In this document: positions 1-9,066 of the stretch, one piece after another
How the letters are laid out: each line of letters starts with the position of its first letter
Position numbering within the stretch: the stretch's first letter is position 1
Origin: Acidobacteriota bacterium
Lineage (GTDB): Bacteria; Acidobacteriota; Vicinamibacteria; Fen-336
Direction: 5' to 3'
Assembly: GCA_011526565.1 (NCBI GenBank)
Contig: WYBL01000118.1
Location: forward strand, 1-39,741
Length of the DNA stretch: 39,741 nucleotides
The notes under the pieces: generated by a model
Told to the model about the DNA's origin: nothing
Seen by the model: only the letters and a program-made list of their open reading frames with translations
Database searches by the model: none
Made by a program: the position numbers and the translations under genes

Positions 1-1
1 C

Positions 2-127
2 TTGGTCGCGTCCAACCGGTCCACTCGCTTGGCCGCACCGAGCGACGGCCATCCCGTCGCGCCTTTGGACACCCGCGCGTTCAGGCCGGCGACCGGGCCG
101 TCAGGCCCTTTCACCACGGGCTGCTAG
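2..127 (+). CDS. C-terminal tail of an upstream protein (partial, unrecognised)
   Basis: A forward frame is open from the left edge to a TAG at 125-127, giving 41 residues. About 35 of its 41 third positions are G or C, more than in the other two forward frames, which fits real coding sequence in this GC-rich genome. The residues are Pro/Ala/Thr-rich with no motif I recognise, and the protein would end about 40 bp before ispG in the same direction. The stretch is short, so it could also be non-coding. No function is proposed. Confidence 0.3.
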   Translation: MVASNRSTRLAAPSDGHPVAPLDTRAFRPATGPSGPFTTGC

Positions 128-156
128 CCGGTTCGGGCCCCGCCGGCCGCCCCGGA

Positions 157-162
157 TAGGAT
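157..162 (+). promoter_or_regulatory. Possible -10 hexamer 6 nt before the ispG start
   Basis: TAGGAT fits the TANNNT form of a -10 box and ends 6 nt before the ATG at 169. Transcription would then begin at or next to the start codon, giving a leaderless ispG message. No convincing -35 box is seen and no strong Shine-Dalgarno sequence precedes the ATG, which is consistent but not proof. Confidence 0.3.
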
Positions 163-168
163 GTAGGG

Positions 169-1314
169 ATGATCAAGAGGAACCCCACCCGCGCGGTGCG
201 CGTGGGCCGCGTCACGCTCGGCGGCGGCCACCCCGTGGCCGTGCAGAGCATGTGCGCCACTCACACCCAGGACGTGGACGCCACCGTCGAGCAGGCGGAA
301 GCGATCCGCAAGGCGGGCGGCGACATCGTGCGCATCGCGGTCGACGGCCCGAAGGACGTCGAGGCGCTGGCCGAGGTCCGGCGCCAGACCAGCGCCAACC
401 TGGTGGTCGACCTGCAGGAGAACTACCGGCTGGCGAAGACGGTCGCGCCCCACGTCGACAAGCTGCGCTACAACCCCGGCCACCTGTGGCACCACGAGAA
501 GGAGAAGCCGGTTCGGGGGAAGGTCCGCTTCCTGGCGGACGTCGCCCGCGACCACGACCTGGCGCTGCGCATCGGCGTCAACTGCGGATCCGTCGACCCC
601 GAGCTGAAGGAGCGCTTCCCCGACGACGACGTCGAGGCGATGGTGCGCTCGGCGCTCGAGCACTGCGCGATGCTCGACGAGCTCGGCTTCGACCGCTACG
701 TGGTGAGCCTCAAGGACTCCCACCCGCGCAAGGTGATCGAGGGCAACCAGCGCTTCGCGCAGGCGCGCCCCGACGTGCCGCTGCACCTCGGCGTGACCGA
801 AGCCGGAATGCCGCCCGAGGGCGTGATCAAGACCCGGGTGGCCTTCGAGCAGCTCCTCTCGCGCGGCATCGGCGACACCATACGCGTCAGCCTGACCCTG
901 CCCAACCCGCGCAAGCACGAGGAAGTCGAGGTCGGGCGCAAGATCCTCGAGGACATCGCGGCAGGCCGCTTCCGCTCGGTGCCCGTGTTCGACGACGACA
1001 CCCTCAACATCATCTCGTGCCCGTCGTGCTCGCGGGTCGAGAACGAGAAGTTCGTCGACCTCGCGCAGGCCGTGAAGGAGATGACGACCTACGCCCGTGG
1101 CCACGCGCTGACGATCGCGGTGATGGGCTGCCGGGTCAACGGGCCGGGCGAGACCGACGACGCGGACCTCGGCCTGTGGTGCGGCCCGACCCACGTCAAC
1201 CTCAAGCGCCGCACGGAGACCGTGGGCGCCTTCACCTACGACGAGATCCTGCCCCGCCTGAAGCGCGAGCTCGACACCCTGATCGAGTCCAGGACGGCCG
1301 CCCCGGCGCGCTGA
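169..1314 (+). CDS. ispG: 4-hydroxy-3-methylbut-2-en-1-yl diphosphate synthase (IspG/GcpE)
   Basis: IspG catalyses the penultimate step of the MEP isoprenoid pathway, reductively converting methylerythritol cyclodiphosphate to HMBPP in the cytosol with a [4Fe-4S] cluster. The 381 residues match the usual bacterial length. The N-terminal TIM-barrel part begins with the typical [13 protein letters not shown]...VQSM block. The C-terminal iron-sulfur part carries the cluster ligands Cys284 and Cys287 (ISCPSC) and Cys321 ([10 protein letters not shown]), with the fourth ligand Glu328 in the same motif. The next gene starts 1 nt after the stop, so the two are very probably cotranscribed. The ATG at 169 gives the family's normal N-terminus. 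Confidence 0.97.
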   Translation: MIKRNPTRAVRVGRVTLGGGHPVAVQSMCATHTQDVDATVEQAEAIRKAGGDIVRIAVDGPKDVEALAEVRRQTSANLVVDLQENYRLAKTVAPHVDKLRYNPGHLWHHEKEKPVRGKVRFLADVARDHDLALRIGVNCGSVDPELKERFPDDDVEAMVRSALEHCAMLDELGFDRYVVSLKDSHPRKVIEGNQRFAQARPDVPLHLGVTEAGMPPEGVIKTRVAFEQLLSRGIGDTIRVSLTLPNPRKHEEVEVGRKILEDIAAGRFRSVPVFDDDTLNIISCPSCSRVENEKFVDLAQAVKEMTTYARGHALTIAVMGCRVNGPGETDDADLGLWCGPTHVNLKRRTETVGAFTYDEILPRLKRELDTLIESRTAAPAR

Positions 1315-1315
1315 G

Positions 1316-4300
1316 TTGCCCACCGCGCCCTGGCGGATCGCCGCGCTGCTGCTGGGCTCGGGCGCCTGCGCGCTCGTGTACCAGGTCGTCTGGCAGCGCG
1401 AGTTCCGGCTGGTGTTCGGGGCCAGCACGGCGGCCTCGGCAGCGGTGCTGGCGATCTTCGTGGCCGGGCTCGGCGCCGGCTCGCTGCTGCTGGGACCGCG
1501 CGCGGACCGCGCGCGCTCGCCGCTGCGGCTGTACGCCGGGCTCGAGGCCCTGATCGCGCTGAGCGCCGCGGCCTCGCCGTCCCTGCTCGATCTCGCGCGC
1601 TGGGCCTACCTCGCCCTCGGCGGCACCCCGCAGCTCGGCGAAGCGGGCGGCACGCTCGCCCGCCTCGGCGCCGCGTCGCTCGTCCTGCTCGTGCCGACGT
1701 TCCTGATGGGCGGCACGCTGCCCGCGGCCGCCCGCGCCGCGACGCCTCCCGAAGACGCGCACCGCGGCGACACGGCGCTGCTCTACGGACTCAACACGCT
1801 CGGCGCGGTGCTCGGGTCCGCCCTCGCCACGTTCGCGCTGCTCGAGGCGCTCGGCACCCGCGCCACACTGTGGGCCGCCTGCGTGGTCAACGCCGGGGTC
1901 GCCGCGGCAGCCTGGTTGCTCGCGGGAGGGTCCCGCGAGCCGGAGGTCGGCGCAGCGCCCCACCCCGCGGCGGACCAGCCGGAGCCGGCCCCAGCGCCCC
2001 GGGCCTTCGTCCTGTGCGCTGCGGCCGTGGTCGGCGCCGTCTTCTTCCTGATGGAAATCGTGTGGTACCGCATGCTCGGCCCGCTGCTCGGGGGCACGGT
2101 CTTCTCCTTCGGCCTCGTGCTGGCACTGGCGCTGCTCGGCGTCGGCAGCGGCGGCTACCTGTACGCCCGCCTCGGCTCCCGGAGGCCGCCCACCCTCGAG
2201 CGCTTCGCGGCGACCGCCGCCCTCGAAGCCGCGGCCCTGCTGGTCGCCTTCGGCCTCGGCGACCGCATCGCGCTGTGGACCCTCGCGACCCAGGGCGTGG
2301 ACCGCCTCGGCTTCGGCGCCGAACTCCTCCACTGGGGCCTGGTCGCGGGCGTGGTCGTGGTGCCCGCCGCGACCGTCGCGGGGTGGCAGTTCCCGCTGCT
2401 CGTCTCCCTGCTCGGCTCGGGGCGCCACGGCCTCGGGCGCGACGTCGGCCACGCCTACGCGTGGAACACGGCGGGCGCCGTGGTCGGATCGCTGGTGGGC
2501 GGCTTCGGCCTGCTGCCGCTGCTCGGCGCACCCGGTGCCTGGCGCCTGGCCGCCCTGTCGCTGCTCGGCCTCGCGCTGGCCGCGGCCTTCCTCGCGGGCC
2601 GCCACGGTCGCCGCAGCAGCCTGGGGCCGGCGACGGCGGCCGGCCTGGCGGCGCTCGCGCTGCTCACCAGCGCCGGGCCCGGCCCGGGCTGGCGCCACTC
2701 CGGCGTCGGTGCCGGCCGGGCCGTCCCGCTCCACGGCGACGGTCCCAACGCGCTCGAGGCCTGGCTCCGCGAGCAGCGGGCGGCGCTCGCGTGGGAGCGC
2801 GAGGGCCGCGAGAGCAGCGTCGCCCTGGTCCGCCGCCAGGGCCTCGCGTTCGTGATCAACGGCAAGATCGACGGCCACGCGACGCTCGACGCGCCGACCC
2901 AGGTGATGGCCGCGCTGCTGCCGGCCCTGCTCCAGGCGTCACCGCCGCGCACCGCGCTCGTGATCGGGCTGGGCACCGGCTCGTCGGCCGGCTGGCTCGC
3001 GGCGGTTCCCGGCGTCGAGCGCGTCGACGTCGCCGAACTGGAACCGGCCATCGTGGAGGTGGCCCGCCGCCTGGCCCCGGTGAACCTCGCGGTGATGGAC
3101 AACCCCCGCGTGCACGTCCAGGTCGGCGACGCCCGCGAGATCCTGCTCGCCAGCCGCGAGCGCTACGACCTGATCTTCTCGGAGCCCTCCAACCCCTACC
3201 GCGCGGGCATCGCGAGCCTGTTCACCCGGGAGTACTACCGGGCCGCGGCCGAGCGGCTGGAGCCCGGCGGCGTGTTCGTGCAGTGGCTGCAGGCGTACGA
3301 GGTCGACGCGGAGACGGTGCGCAGCGTCTACGCCACGCTCGGCGCGGAGTTCGCGCAGGTCGAGACCTGGCGCACCCACCGCGACCTGCTGCTGCTGGCC
3401 CGCCGCCAGCCCGCGCCACGCCTCGACCGCGAGGGCCTCGCGCGGCGGATCGCGGCCGAGCCGATGCGCAGCGCGCTGCTGCACGCGTGGCGGGCCACCG
3501 ACCCCGAGAGCGTGCTGGCCCGCTTCGTGGCAGGTCCTCGCACCGCGCGCGCGATCGCCGGCGGTGCGGCCGGCCTCGTCAACACGGACGACCGCAACAT
3601 CGTGGAGTTCCGCTTCGCGCGTCACGTCGGCCGCCAGGGCCTGTTCCAGCCCGAGGAACTGCTCGTCCTGGCTCGCGGCCTCGACGACGCGCTGCCGCCT
3701 GTCGTCGGGCTCGAACGGTCGCGGCTAGAGGAACTGCGGGCCGCGCTCTACCCGCGGGTCGCCTGGCCCGCGGGTCTCGACGGCTTCGCGCTGCAGCGGC
3801 TGCAGGCCCGGGAGTTCGGGCTGGCGGCGCCGGAGAGCGCACTCGCGGCCTGGGCTGCCCAGCCGGCGCCGCCGCGCGCCTGGGAGGAACAGGTTCTCGT
3901 CGCGACCGGTCTCGCGGAGAACGGCCGGCTCGAGGAGCTGCGGCCGCTGCTGCAGGAGATCGCCTCGCGCTCGCCCGTCGACGGCGCGGCGATCGAGGCC
4001 CTCGCCGTGGCCCGGCACGGCGACCCGTCGGCCGGCACCGCGGCTCTCGCCGCCTCGTGGGCGCAGATGCGGGTCACGCCCTGGGTACACGCCGCGCTCG
4101 GCCAGCGCACGCTGCAGGCGGCGCTGGGGCTCGCGCAACGGGCGCCGGCGCGAACCGCCCTCCTGCTCGAGGAGTTGCGGACGCCGTTCGCGCTCGACGT
4201 CCTCCACGACGACCGCCGGCGGGCGCTGCTCGCCCTGCTCGCCCGGCTGCCGCAGCCGGCCCCGGAGTGCGCCGCGACGCTCGCCGAGTTCGAGCCCCAC

Positions 4301-4429
4301 TTCCCCTGGCAGGCGCTGCCGCTCGAGCTGCGCGCCCGCTGCGAGGCGCGGGCCGGCGGGCGGGCGGAACTGGAATGGCAGCGCTTCCGTCGCGACCAGC
4401 CCGCGCGGCTCGCGCCGGCGGTCGACTAG
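1316..4429 (+). CDS. Fused multi-pass membrane protein / spermidine synthase-like methyltransferase-fold protein
   Basis: This 1037-residue protein begins with a TTG one nucleotide after the ispG stop. Roughly the first 430 residues are hydrophobic, with about ten to twelve membrane segments and the [10 protein letters not shown] start typical of fused MFS/spermidine synthase proteins. A cytosolic spermidine-synthase-like domain follows. It has the nucleotide-binding loop [11 protein letters not shown] near 550, the acidic VAELEP strand near 575, GDAREIL near 605 and [10 protein letters not shown] near 622-632. The last 300 or so residues are Ala/Leu/Glu-rich helices of no assigned family. 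Proteins of this class are often annotated as polyamine aminopropyltransferases, but their substrate is rarely known and none is evident here. It converges on gmd with a 1-bp gap. Confidence 0.85.
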   Translation: MPTAPWRIAALLLGSGACALVYQVVWQREFRLVFGASTAASAAVLAIFVAGLGAGSLLLGPRADRARSPLRLYAGLEALIALSAAASPSLLDLARWAYLALGGTPQLGEAGGTLARLGAASLVLLVPTFLMGGTLPAAARAATPPEDAHRGDTALLYGLNTLGAVLGSALATFALLEALGTRATLWAACVVNAGVAAAAWLLAGGSREPEVGAAPHPAADQPEPAPAPRAFVLCAAAVVGAVFFLMEIVWYRMLGPLLGGTVFSFGLVLALALLGVGSGGYLYARLGSRRPPTLERFAATAALEAAALLVAFGLGDRIALWTLATQGVDRLGFGAELLHWGLVAGVVVVPAATVAGWQFPLLVSLLGSGRHGLGRDVGHAYAWNTAGAVVGSLVGGFGLLPLLGAPGAWRLAALSLLGLALAAAFLAGRHGRRSSLGPATAAGLAALALLTSAGPGPGWRHSGVGAGRAVPLHGDGPNALEAWLREQRAALAWEREGRESSVALVRRQGLAFVINGKIDGHATLDAPTQVMAALLPALLQASPPRTALVIGLGTGSSAGWLAAVPGVERVDVAELEPAIVEVARRLAPVNLAVMDNPRVHVQVGDAREILLASRERYDLIFSEPSNPYRAGIASLFTREYYRAAAERLEPGGVFVQWLQAYEVDAETVRSVYATLGAEFAQVETWRTHRDLLLLARRQPAPRLDREGLARRIAAEPMRSALLHAWRATDPESVLARFVAGPRTARAIAGGAAGLVNTDDRNIVEFRFARHVGRQGLFQPEELLVLARGLDDALPPVVGLERSRLEELRAALYPRVAWPAGLDGFALQRLQAREFGLAAPESALAAWAAQPAPPRAWEEQVLVATGLAENGRLEELRPLLQEIASRSPVDGAAIEALAVARHGDPSAGTAALAASWAQMRVTPWVHAALGQRTLQAALGLAQRAPARTALLLEELRTPFALDVLHDDRRRALLALLARLPQPAPECAATLAEFEPHFPWQALPLELRARCEARAGGRAELEWQRFRRDQPARLAPAVD

Positions 4430-4430
4430 C

Positions 4431-5390
<960 letters not shown>

Positions 5391-5455
5391 ACCTCGAGTC
5401 CTCCTGGAGTGTCGCCCGCGCCGTCTCGCGCCTGTCCGCGCCGTCGGGGCGCGGC

Positions 5456-5485
5456 AAGATACACCGCCGCGGCGCGAGGTTCCAA
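5456..5485 (-). promoter_or_regulatory. Candidate sigma70 promoter for gmd (proximal)
   Basis: On the minus strand TTGGAA (5485-5480) and TATCTT (5461-5456) are separated by 18 bp. The same TATCTT -10 occurs in the tRNA-Gly promoter and in the promoter at 35068-35096. The leader to the gmd TTG would be about 60 nt. Confidence 0.45.
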
Positions 5486-5675
5486 ACAGGCTGCCCGCGG
5501 GGCGTCCGCAAAAAGAAAAAGGACCGCGGACCGCACTCGTGTGATCCCGCGCGCGGCGCTGTGCCGCTCGCTTCCGGCCCGCCTCCGACGGTGGCTCCCT
5601 CCAAACCACCGCCAGCGCCAGGCTGGTGTGGGACCCGCGTGTGCGATCACGCGATCCGCGAACACCCTTCCCTAC

Positions 5676-5691
5676 AGCAGGGTTCGTGCCA
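5676..5691 (-). promoter_or_regulatory. Candidate sigma54 (RpoN) promoter for gmd (distal)
   Basis: The minus strand reads TGGCACG (5691-5685), four bases, then CTGCT (5680-5676). The invariant GG (-24) and GC (-12) are exactly 10 nt apart, as required, and the -24 element matches the TGGCACG consensus in full; the -12 element differs from TTGCW at its first base. Transcription would start near 5665, leaving a leader of about 275 nt before gmd. The gene immediately upstream encodes an NtrC-type sigma54 activator. Confidence 0.5.
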
Positions 5692-5766
5692 GGCTCAGTC
5701 AGCGCCGTAAGTTATTGATTCTAAGAAACTGAACCATCGCGAGCGGGAAGCGGCGCCTTCGCGAAC

Positions 5767-5803
5767 GTTGCAGAACCGCAACTGACATTATCGAATGCGC
5801 AAC
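5767..5803. promoter_or_regulatory. Possible upstream activator sites (GTTGC/GCAAC repeats)
   Basis: An inverted repeat GTTGC (5767-5771) / GCAAC (5778-5782) is followed by another GCAAC at 5799-5803, 21 bp (two helical turns) from the first GCAAC. The cluster lies about 100-140 bp upstream of the predicted sigma54 start, the usual distance for NtrC-family enhancers. The half-sites are only 5 bp long, so chance occurrence is possible. Confidence 0.25.
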
Positions 5804-5807
5804 CTCA

Positions 5808-7187
5808 CTAGCTATCCACTTCACCCGAGCGGATGCCCAGTTGCTTCATCTTCCGGTACAAGTTCGTGCGCTCGATGCCCAGGTCGCGAGCGGTGCGCAT
5901 CAGGCTCCCCTCGTTCGCGGCCAGCCGCTCCAGGATGTACTGCCGCTCGAAGCGCGCCCGCGCCTCCCGCAGCGTCGCCGGCGTCGGGCTGCCGATCCCC
6001 GCGCCCTGCGGCGCCGGGTTCATCTGCAGCGCCTCCATGACCTCGCGGTGGCCCACGGTCTCGCCGGGCACCATCACCACCAGGCGCTCCATCAGGTTGC
6101 GCAACTCGCGAACGTTCCCCTTCCACGGCAGGTGGCCCAGGAAATCCGCGGCGCGCGGCGCCAGCCGCTTGGGCGGCAAGCCGTTCTCCAGGCTCGCCAG
6201 GCGCAGGAAGTGGGCCGCCAGGTCCGGGATGTCCTGGCGCCGGGTGCGCAGTGGCGGCACGTTGATGGTCAGGACGTTGAGCCGATGATACAGGTCCTCG
6301 CGGAACGCTCCCCGCGCGATCTCCTCGGGGATGTGCTTGCTGGTCGCCGCCAGCACCCGGACGTCCACGGGCCGGGTGTCCGAGCTGCCCACGGGCGAGA
6401 TCACCCCCTCCTGGAGGACGCGCAGCAGCTTGGCCTGTGCCGACAGGCTCATGTCGCCCAGTTCGTCGAGGAACAGCGTCCCCGTGTGGGCGGTCTCGAA
6501 GCGCCCCTTGCGGTCGGTCGTGGCGCCGGTGAACGCGCCGCGCACGTGGCCGAACATCTCGCTCTCGATCAGCTCGCTGGGGATCGCCGCGCAGTTGAGC
6601 TCGACGAAAGGCCGCGCCCGGCGCGGCGACAGGGCATGGATCGCGCGGGCGATCAGCTCCTTGCCGCTGCCGCTCTCCCCGCAGATCAGCACCCGCGAGC
6701 GGGTCGGGGCGGCCATCTCGATGAGCTGATAGATGCGGCGCATCGGGTCCGAGCGCCCCACCATTCCGAAGCGCCCACCGTCGGTCTCCCGGTCCGCCTC
6801 CGGCCCGAACAGGGTGGGACGCATCACGCGCTCGAGCACCCGCAGCAGCGAGTCCGGCTCGACCGGCTTCTCGATGAAATCGGTGGCGCCCACCCGCATC
6901 GCCTCCACCGCCTCGGAAACGGTGCCGACACCCGAGACCACGACGACCGGCGTGCCCGGGGCCTCGCGCTGCAGCGCCTGCAGCACGTCGATCCCGGTGC
7001 CGTCGGGCAGCCGCAGGTCCAGCAGCACGCCGGCGGGGCGCAGCCGGGCGAACTGGCGCAGGCCCTCGGCGACGTTGGCCGCGTCGACGGCCTGGTAGCC
7101 GCCCTTGCGCAGGATCGCGACCGAGGTGGCGCGGACGATGTCGTCGTCGTCGATGACGAGGATCAGGCCCTTGTCGGGGGCAGGCAT
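5808..7187 (-). CDS. NtrC-family sigma54-dependent response regulator
   Basis: A 459-residue cytosolic transcription activator of the NtrC/NtrX class. The receiver domain (about 8-122) has acidic-pocket residues 13-16, phosphoacceptor Asp57 and Lys107. The central AAA+ domain (about 143-370) has Walker A GESGSGKE at 170-177, the sigma54-contacting GAFTGA loop intact at 217-222 and a Walker B in GTLFLDELGDM. The C-terminus is a Fis-type helix-turn-helix ending in ERTNLYRKMKQLGI, as in NtrX-like regulators. No sensor kinase is adjacent, so the signal is unknown. The intact GAFTGA means it should work with sigma54, and the nearest sigma54-type promoter lies directly downstream, before gmd. It is divergent from the lipoprotein gene at 7250. 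Confidence 0.95.
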   Translation of the reverse strand: MPAPDKGLILVIDDDDIVRATSVAILRKGGYQAVDAANVAEGLRQFARLRPAGVLLDLRLPDGTGIDVLQALQREAPGTPVVVVSGVGTVSEAVEAMRVGATDFIEKPVEPDSLLRVLERVMRPTLFGPEADRETDGGRFGMVGRSDPMRRIYQLIEMAAPTRSRVLICGESGSGKELIARAIHALSPRRARPFVELNCAAIPSELIESEMFGHVRGAFTGATTDRKGRFETAHTGTLFLDELGDMSLSAQAKLLRVLQEGVISPVGSSDTRPVDVRVLAATSKHIPEEIARGAFREDLYHRLNVLTINVPPLRTRRQDIPDLAAHFLRLASLENGLPPKRLAPRAADFLGHLPWKGNVRELRNLMERLVVMVPGETVGHREVMEALQMNPAPQGAGIGSPTPATLREARARFERQYILERLAANEGSLMRTARDLGIERTNLYRKMKQLGIRSGEVDS

Positions 7188-7199
7188 GGCGCAACCCGC

Positions 7200-7209
7200 A
7201 TGCTAGCAT
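7200..7209. promoter_or_regulatory. Palindromic extended -10-like element between divergent genes
   Basis: ATGCTAGCAT is a perfect 10-bp palindrome and reads TGC-TAGCAT (extended -10 form) on both strands, so it could serve the regulator gene (start 7187) and the lipoprotein gene (start 7250). For the minus-strand gene the -10 would end 12 nt before the ATG, giving a very short leader. No clear -35 is seen. Confidence 0.3.
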
Positions 7210-7249
7210 CCGCCCGTGGTGGCGCGGCCGGCCCGCGCACGGGAGGAGC

Positions 7250-7732
7250 ATGCTTTCACAGGCGCTGCGCGTGGCCCTCGCCGCGCTCGCGATCGCGGCA
7301 GGCGGCTGCTACGACTTCCACCTCGCGGGCCCGGAGGACGCGCCCGACCCCGCCTCGCCACAGGTGGTCTCGGTGCGGATCGAGTACCGCCAGCCCAACG
7401 AGTGCCTCAGCACCTCGCGCTGCGAGGACCACGTCGTCTTCTTCGGGAGCTGGATGCGCCCCGGCGCGGAGTTCATGCTGCGCGCCGACCCGGGCAGCCA
7501 CCTGTGGACCGGCGTCGCCCAGAACGTGCCCGTCAACTTCCCCCCCGCCGGCGAGCCGTACCGCGTCAAGGTCTACGACCCTTACCTGCGCGACACCCCG
7601 ACCGAGGGCTTCGCCGCCGAGCGTCTGGTGCTGGGCGGCCAGCGCGTGCTGACCATCGACGCGTGGGGACGCCGGGACGAGGCCGGCCTCGTCTACATCG
7701 ACCCCCAGGGCCAGGCCCGCAACGCCTGGTAG
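7250..7732 (+). CDS. Small predicted lipoprotein, unknown function
   Basis: A 160-residue protein with a lipoprotein signal peptide: short basic start, hydrophobic stretch 8-17 and a lipobox ending AAGGC with Cys20. The mature protein is presumably anchored to a membrane facing the periplasm. It contains two further cysteines (NECLSTSRCED) that may form a disulfide, and a mixed beta-type sequence. I recognise no domain. GGGAGGAG directly precedes the ATG. It is divergent from the sigma54 activator and converges on the HEAT-repeat gene with a 9-bp gap. Third-position GC is high, like its neighbours. Confidence 0.75.
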   Translation: MLSQALRVALAALAIAAGGCYDFHLAGPEDAPDPASPQVVSVRIEYRQPNECLSTSRCEDHVVFFGSWMRPGAEFMLRADPGSHLWTGVAQNVPVNFPPAGEPYRVKVYDPYLRDTPTEGFAAERLVLGGQRVLTIDAWGRRDEAGLVYIDPQGQARNAW

Positions 7733-7741
7733 GTCAGCGGG

Positions 7742-9046
7742 TCAGCGCGTCGGGCCGCCCTGGGCCACGGCCTGGATGTTGCGCAGCCGTTCCACGGCCC
7801 GGTTGGCGCGGTCGGCCACCTTGGCCGAGGGGTCGGAGATCAGCGGCGTCAGCCGCTCGATCGCCGCAGGGTCGCCGACCTGGGCCATGACGTCGGCCAG
7901 CGCCGCCCGCACCTCGGGCTCGGGGTCGTTCAGGTACGGATACAGGTCCGGCAGCAGATCGCGGCCCATCTCGAGCAGGTATCGGCGGCAGCGCTCGCCC
8001 AGGTAGCGCGAGGGCAGCGACAGCACGATCGTGTCGACGAAGGCGCGGTCGCCCAGCCGCACGAGCGCGAAGGCCAGCGCCAGCCGCAGCGGCTCGGAGG
8101 ACTCGCGCTGGAAGTCCTTCTTGAAGGCCGCGATCATCGAGCCGTCGGCGACCCGGGCCAGGCCCTCGATCGCCAGCCGGCGCCGCTCCTGGTCGGGGTC
8201 CTGGGCGAGCGAGCGGAACAGCTCGGCCTGCGCCGGGTCGGCCAGCCGGCTGAGCGCCTCCATCACCCGCAGCGAGACGTCGCGCGAGAGCTTCTGCTCG
8301 AGCATCTGCCGCAGCACCGGCGCCGCCTCGCGCACCTGCAGCACGCCGATCGCCTTCAGCGCGCGATCGCGCGGGTCCGAAGCCGCGTCGCCGAGCAGCG
8401 CGATCAGGTCGCGCCCCTCCGCCGCCGTGCCGACCTTGCCGATCGCGGTCGCCGCCGCGCCGCGCACCTCGGGGGCAGGGTCCTGGAGGGCGCCGGCAAG
8501 GGCGGGCAGCGCCGGGCGGCCGTCCAGGATGCCGAGCGCATAGGCCGCGCTCTCGCGCAGCGGGATCTCCGGATCGCCCAGCAGGCCCTGGATGCCCGCG
8601 TAGACCGAGGGGTCGACGCGCACCGTCACCGGCAGCGAGGATCGCTCGTGCTCGTCCGCGAACGTGCGCAGGAACCGCGGCACGGCGCCCGCGCGCTCGA
8701 CCTCGGCGTGCAGGTCGACGAGAGCGCCCAGCGCCTCCTCCCGGATCCGCGGCTCGCCGTCGCCCAGCGACACGGTCAGCGCGGGCACCGCGCCGCGATC
8801 GCGCAGGCCGGTCAGGGCCCGCACGACCTCCATCCGCACCCGCAGCTCGGGGTCGCGGACGAGCGCCGCGAGCGGCGCCACCGCATCGGTGCGGCCGCTC
8901 TTGCCGAGCTGCGCAGCCGCCTCCTGGCGGGTGCGGGCGTTGGGGCTCTTGAGGTTGGCCACCAGGTCCTCGAACGTGGGCCGCGCCGCTGCCGCCGGCA
9001 GCGCCAGCGACACCGCGATCAGCGTCAGGAGTCCCCGCTTGGTCAT
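7742..9046 (-). CDS. Exported HEAT-repeat protein
   Basis: A 434-residue protein with a Sec signal peptide (about 1-21, ending AAAA-RP), followed by continuous HEAT/PBS-lyase-like helical repeats of about 31-37 residues. Examples are the units DAVAPLAALVRDPELRVRM, ALPALAGALQDPAPEVRGAA and LLPDLYPYLNDPEPEVRAAL. HEAT repeats are protein-interaction scaffolds, and no catalytic residues are visible. The ATG at 9046 is preceded by a strong GGAGGAGGAGG. The gene starts 20 nt after the stop of a CtpA-type protease and is surely in its operon. A role as a periplasmic partner or adaptor of that protease is possible, but this is inference from context. Confidence 0.85.
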   Translation of the reverse strand: MTKRGLLTLIAVSLALPAAAARPTFEDLVANLKSPNARTRQEAAAQLGKSGRTDAVAPLAALVRDPELRVRMEVVRALTGLRDRGAVPALTVSLGDGEPRIREEALGALVDLHAEVERAGAVPRFLRTFADEHERSSLPVTVRVDPSVYAGIQGLLGDPEIPLRESAAYALGILDGRPALPALAGALQDPAPEVRGAAATAIGKVGTAAEGRDLIALLGDAASDPRDRALKAIGVLQVREAAPVLRQMLEQKLSRDVSLRVMEALSRLADPAQAELFRSLAQDPDQERRRLAIEGLARVADGSMIAAFKKDFQRESSEPLRLALAFALVRLGDRAFVDTIVLSLPSRYLGERCRRYLLEMGRDLLPDLYPYLNDPEPEVRAALADVMAQVGDPAAIERLTPLISDPSAKVADRANRAVERLRNIQAVAQGGPTR

Positions 9047-9066
9047 GCCCCCTCCTCCTCCGTCCC

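Larger units (their letters stand above)
5391..5807. other. 417-bp intergenic regulatory region upstream of gmd
   Basis: No gene is supported here. Reading on the minus strand it holds a sigma54-type promoter (5676-5691), possible activator repeats (5767-5803), a sigma70-like promoter (5456-5485) and the gmd Shine-Dalgarno at 5400-5405. A striking A5-G-A5 tract at 5510-5520 reads as T5-C-T5 on the minus strand just after a GC-rich stretch. It could be an intrinsic-terminator-like or attenuator element between the two promoters, although I could not draw a convincing hairpin. Confidence 0.6.

Noticed and set aside
2121..2136. A second sigma54-like string TGGCAC-N5-CTGCT with GG-N10-GC spacing on the plus strand
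   Set aside because: It lies inside the membrane part of the spermidine-synthase-like gene with no downstream gene start. It is best explained by Leu/Ala codon repeats and serves as a caution for the gmd promoter.
5391..5609. N-terminal extension of gmd to an ATG at 5609
   Set aside because: The 73 extra residues are Arg/Ala/Gly-rich and unlike any Gmd, while a strong AGGAGG directly precedes the TTG at 5390.
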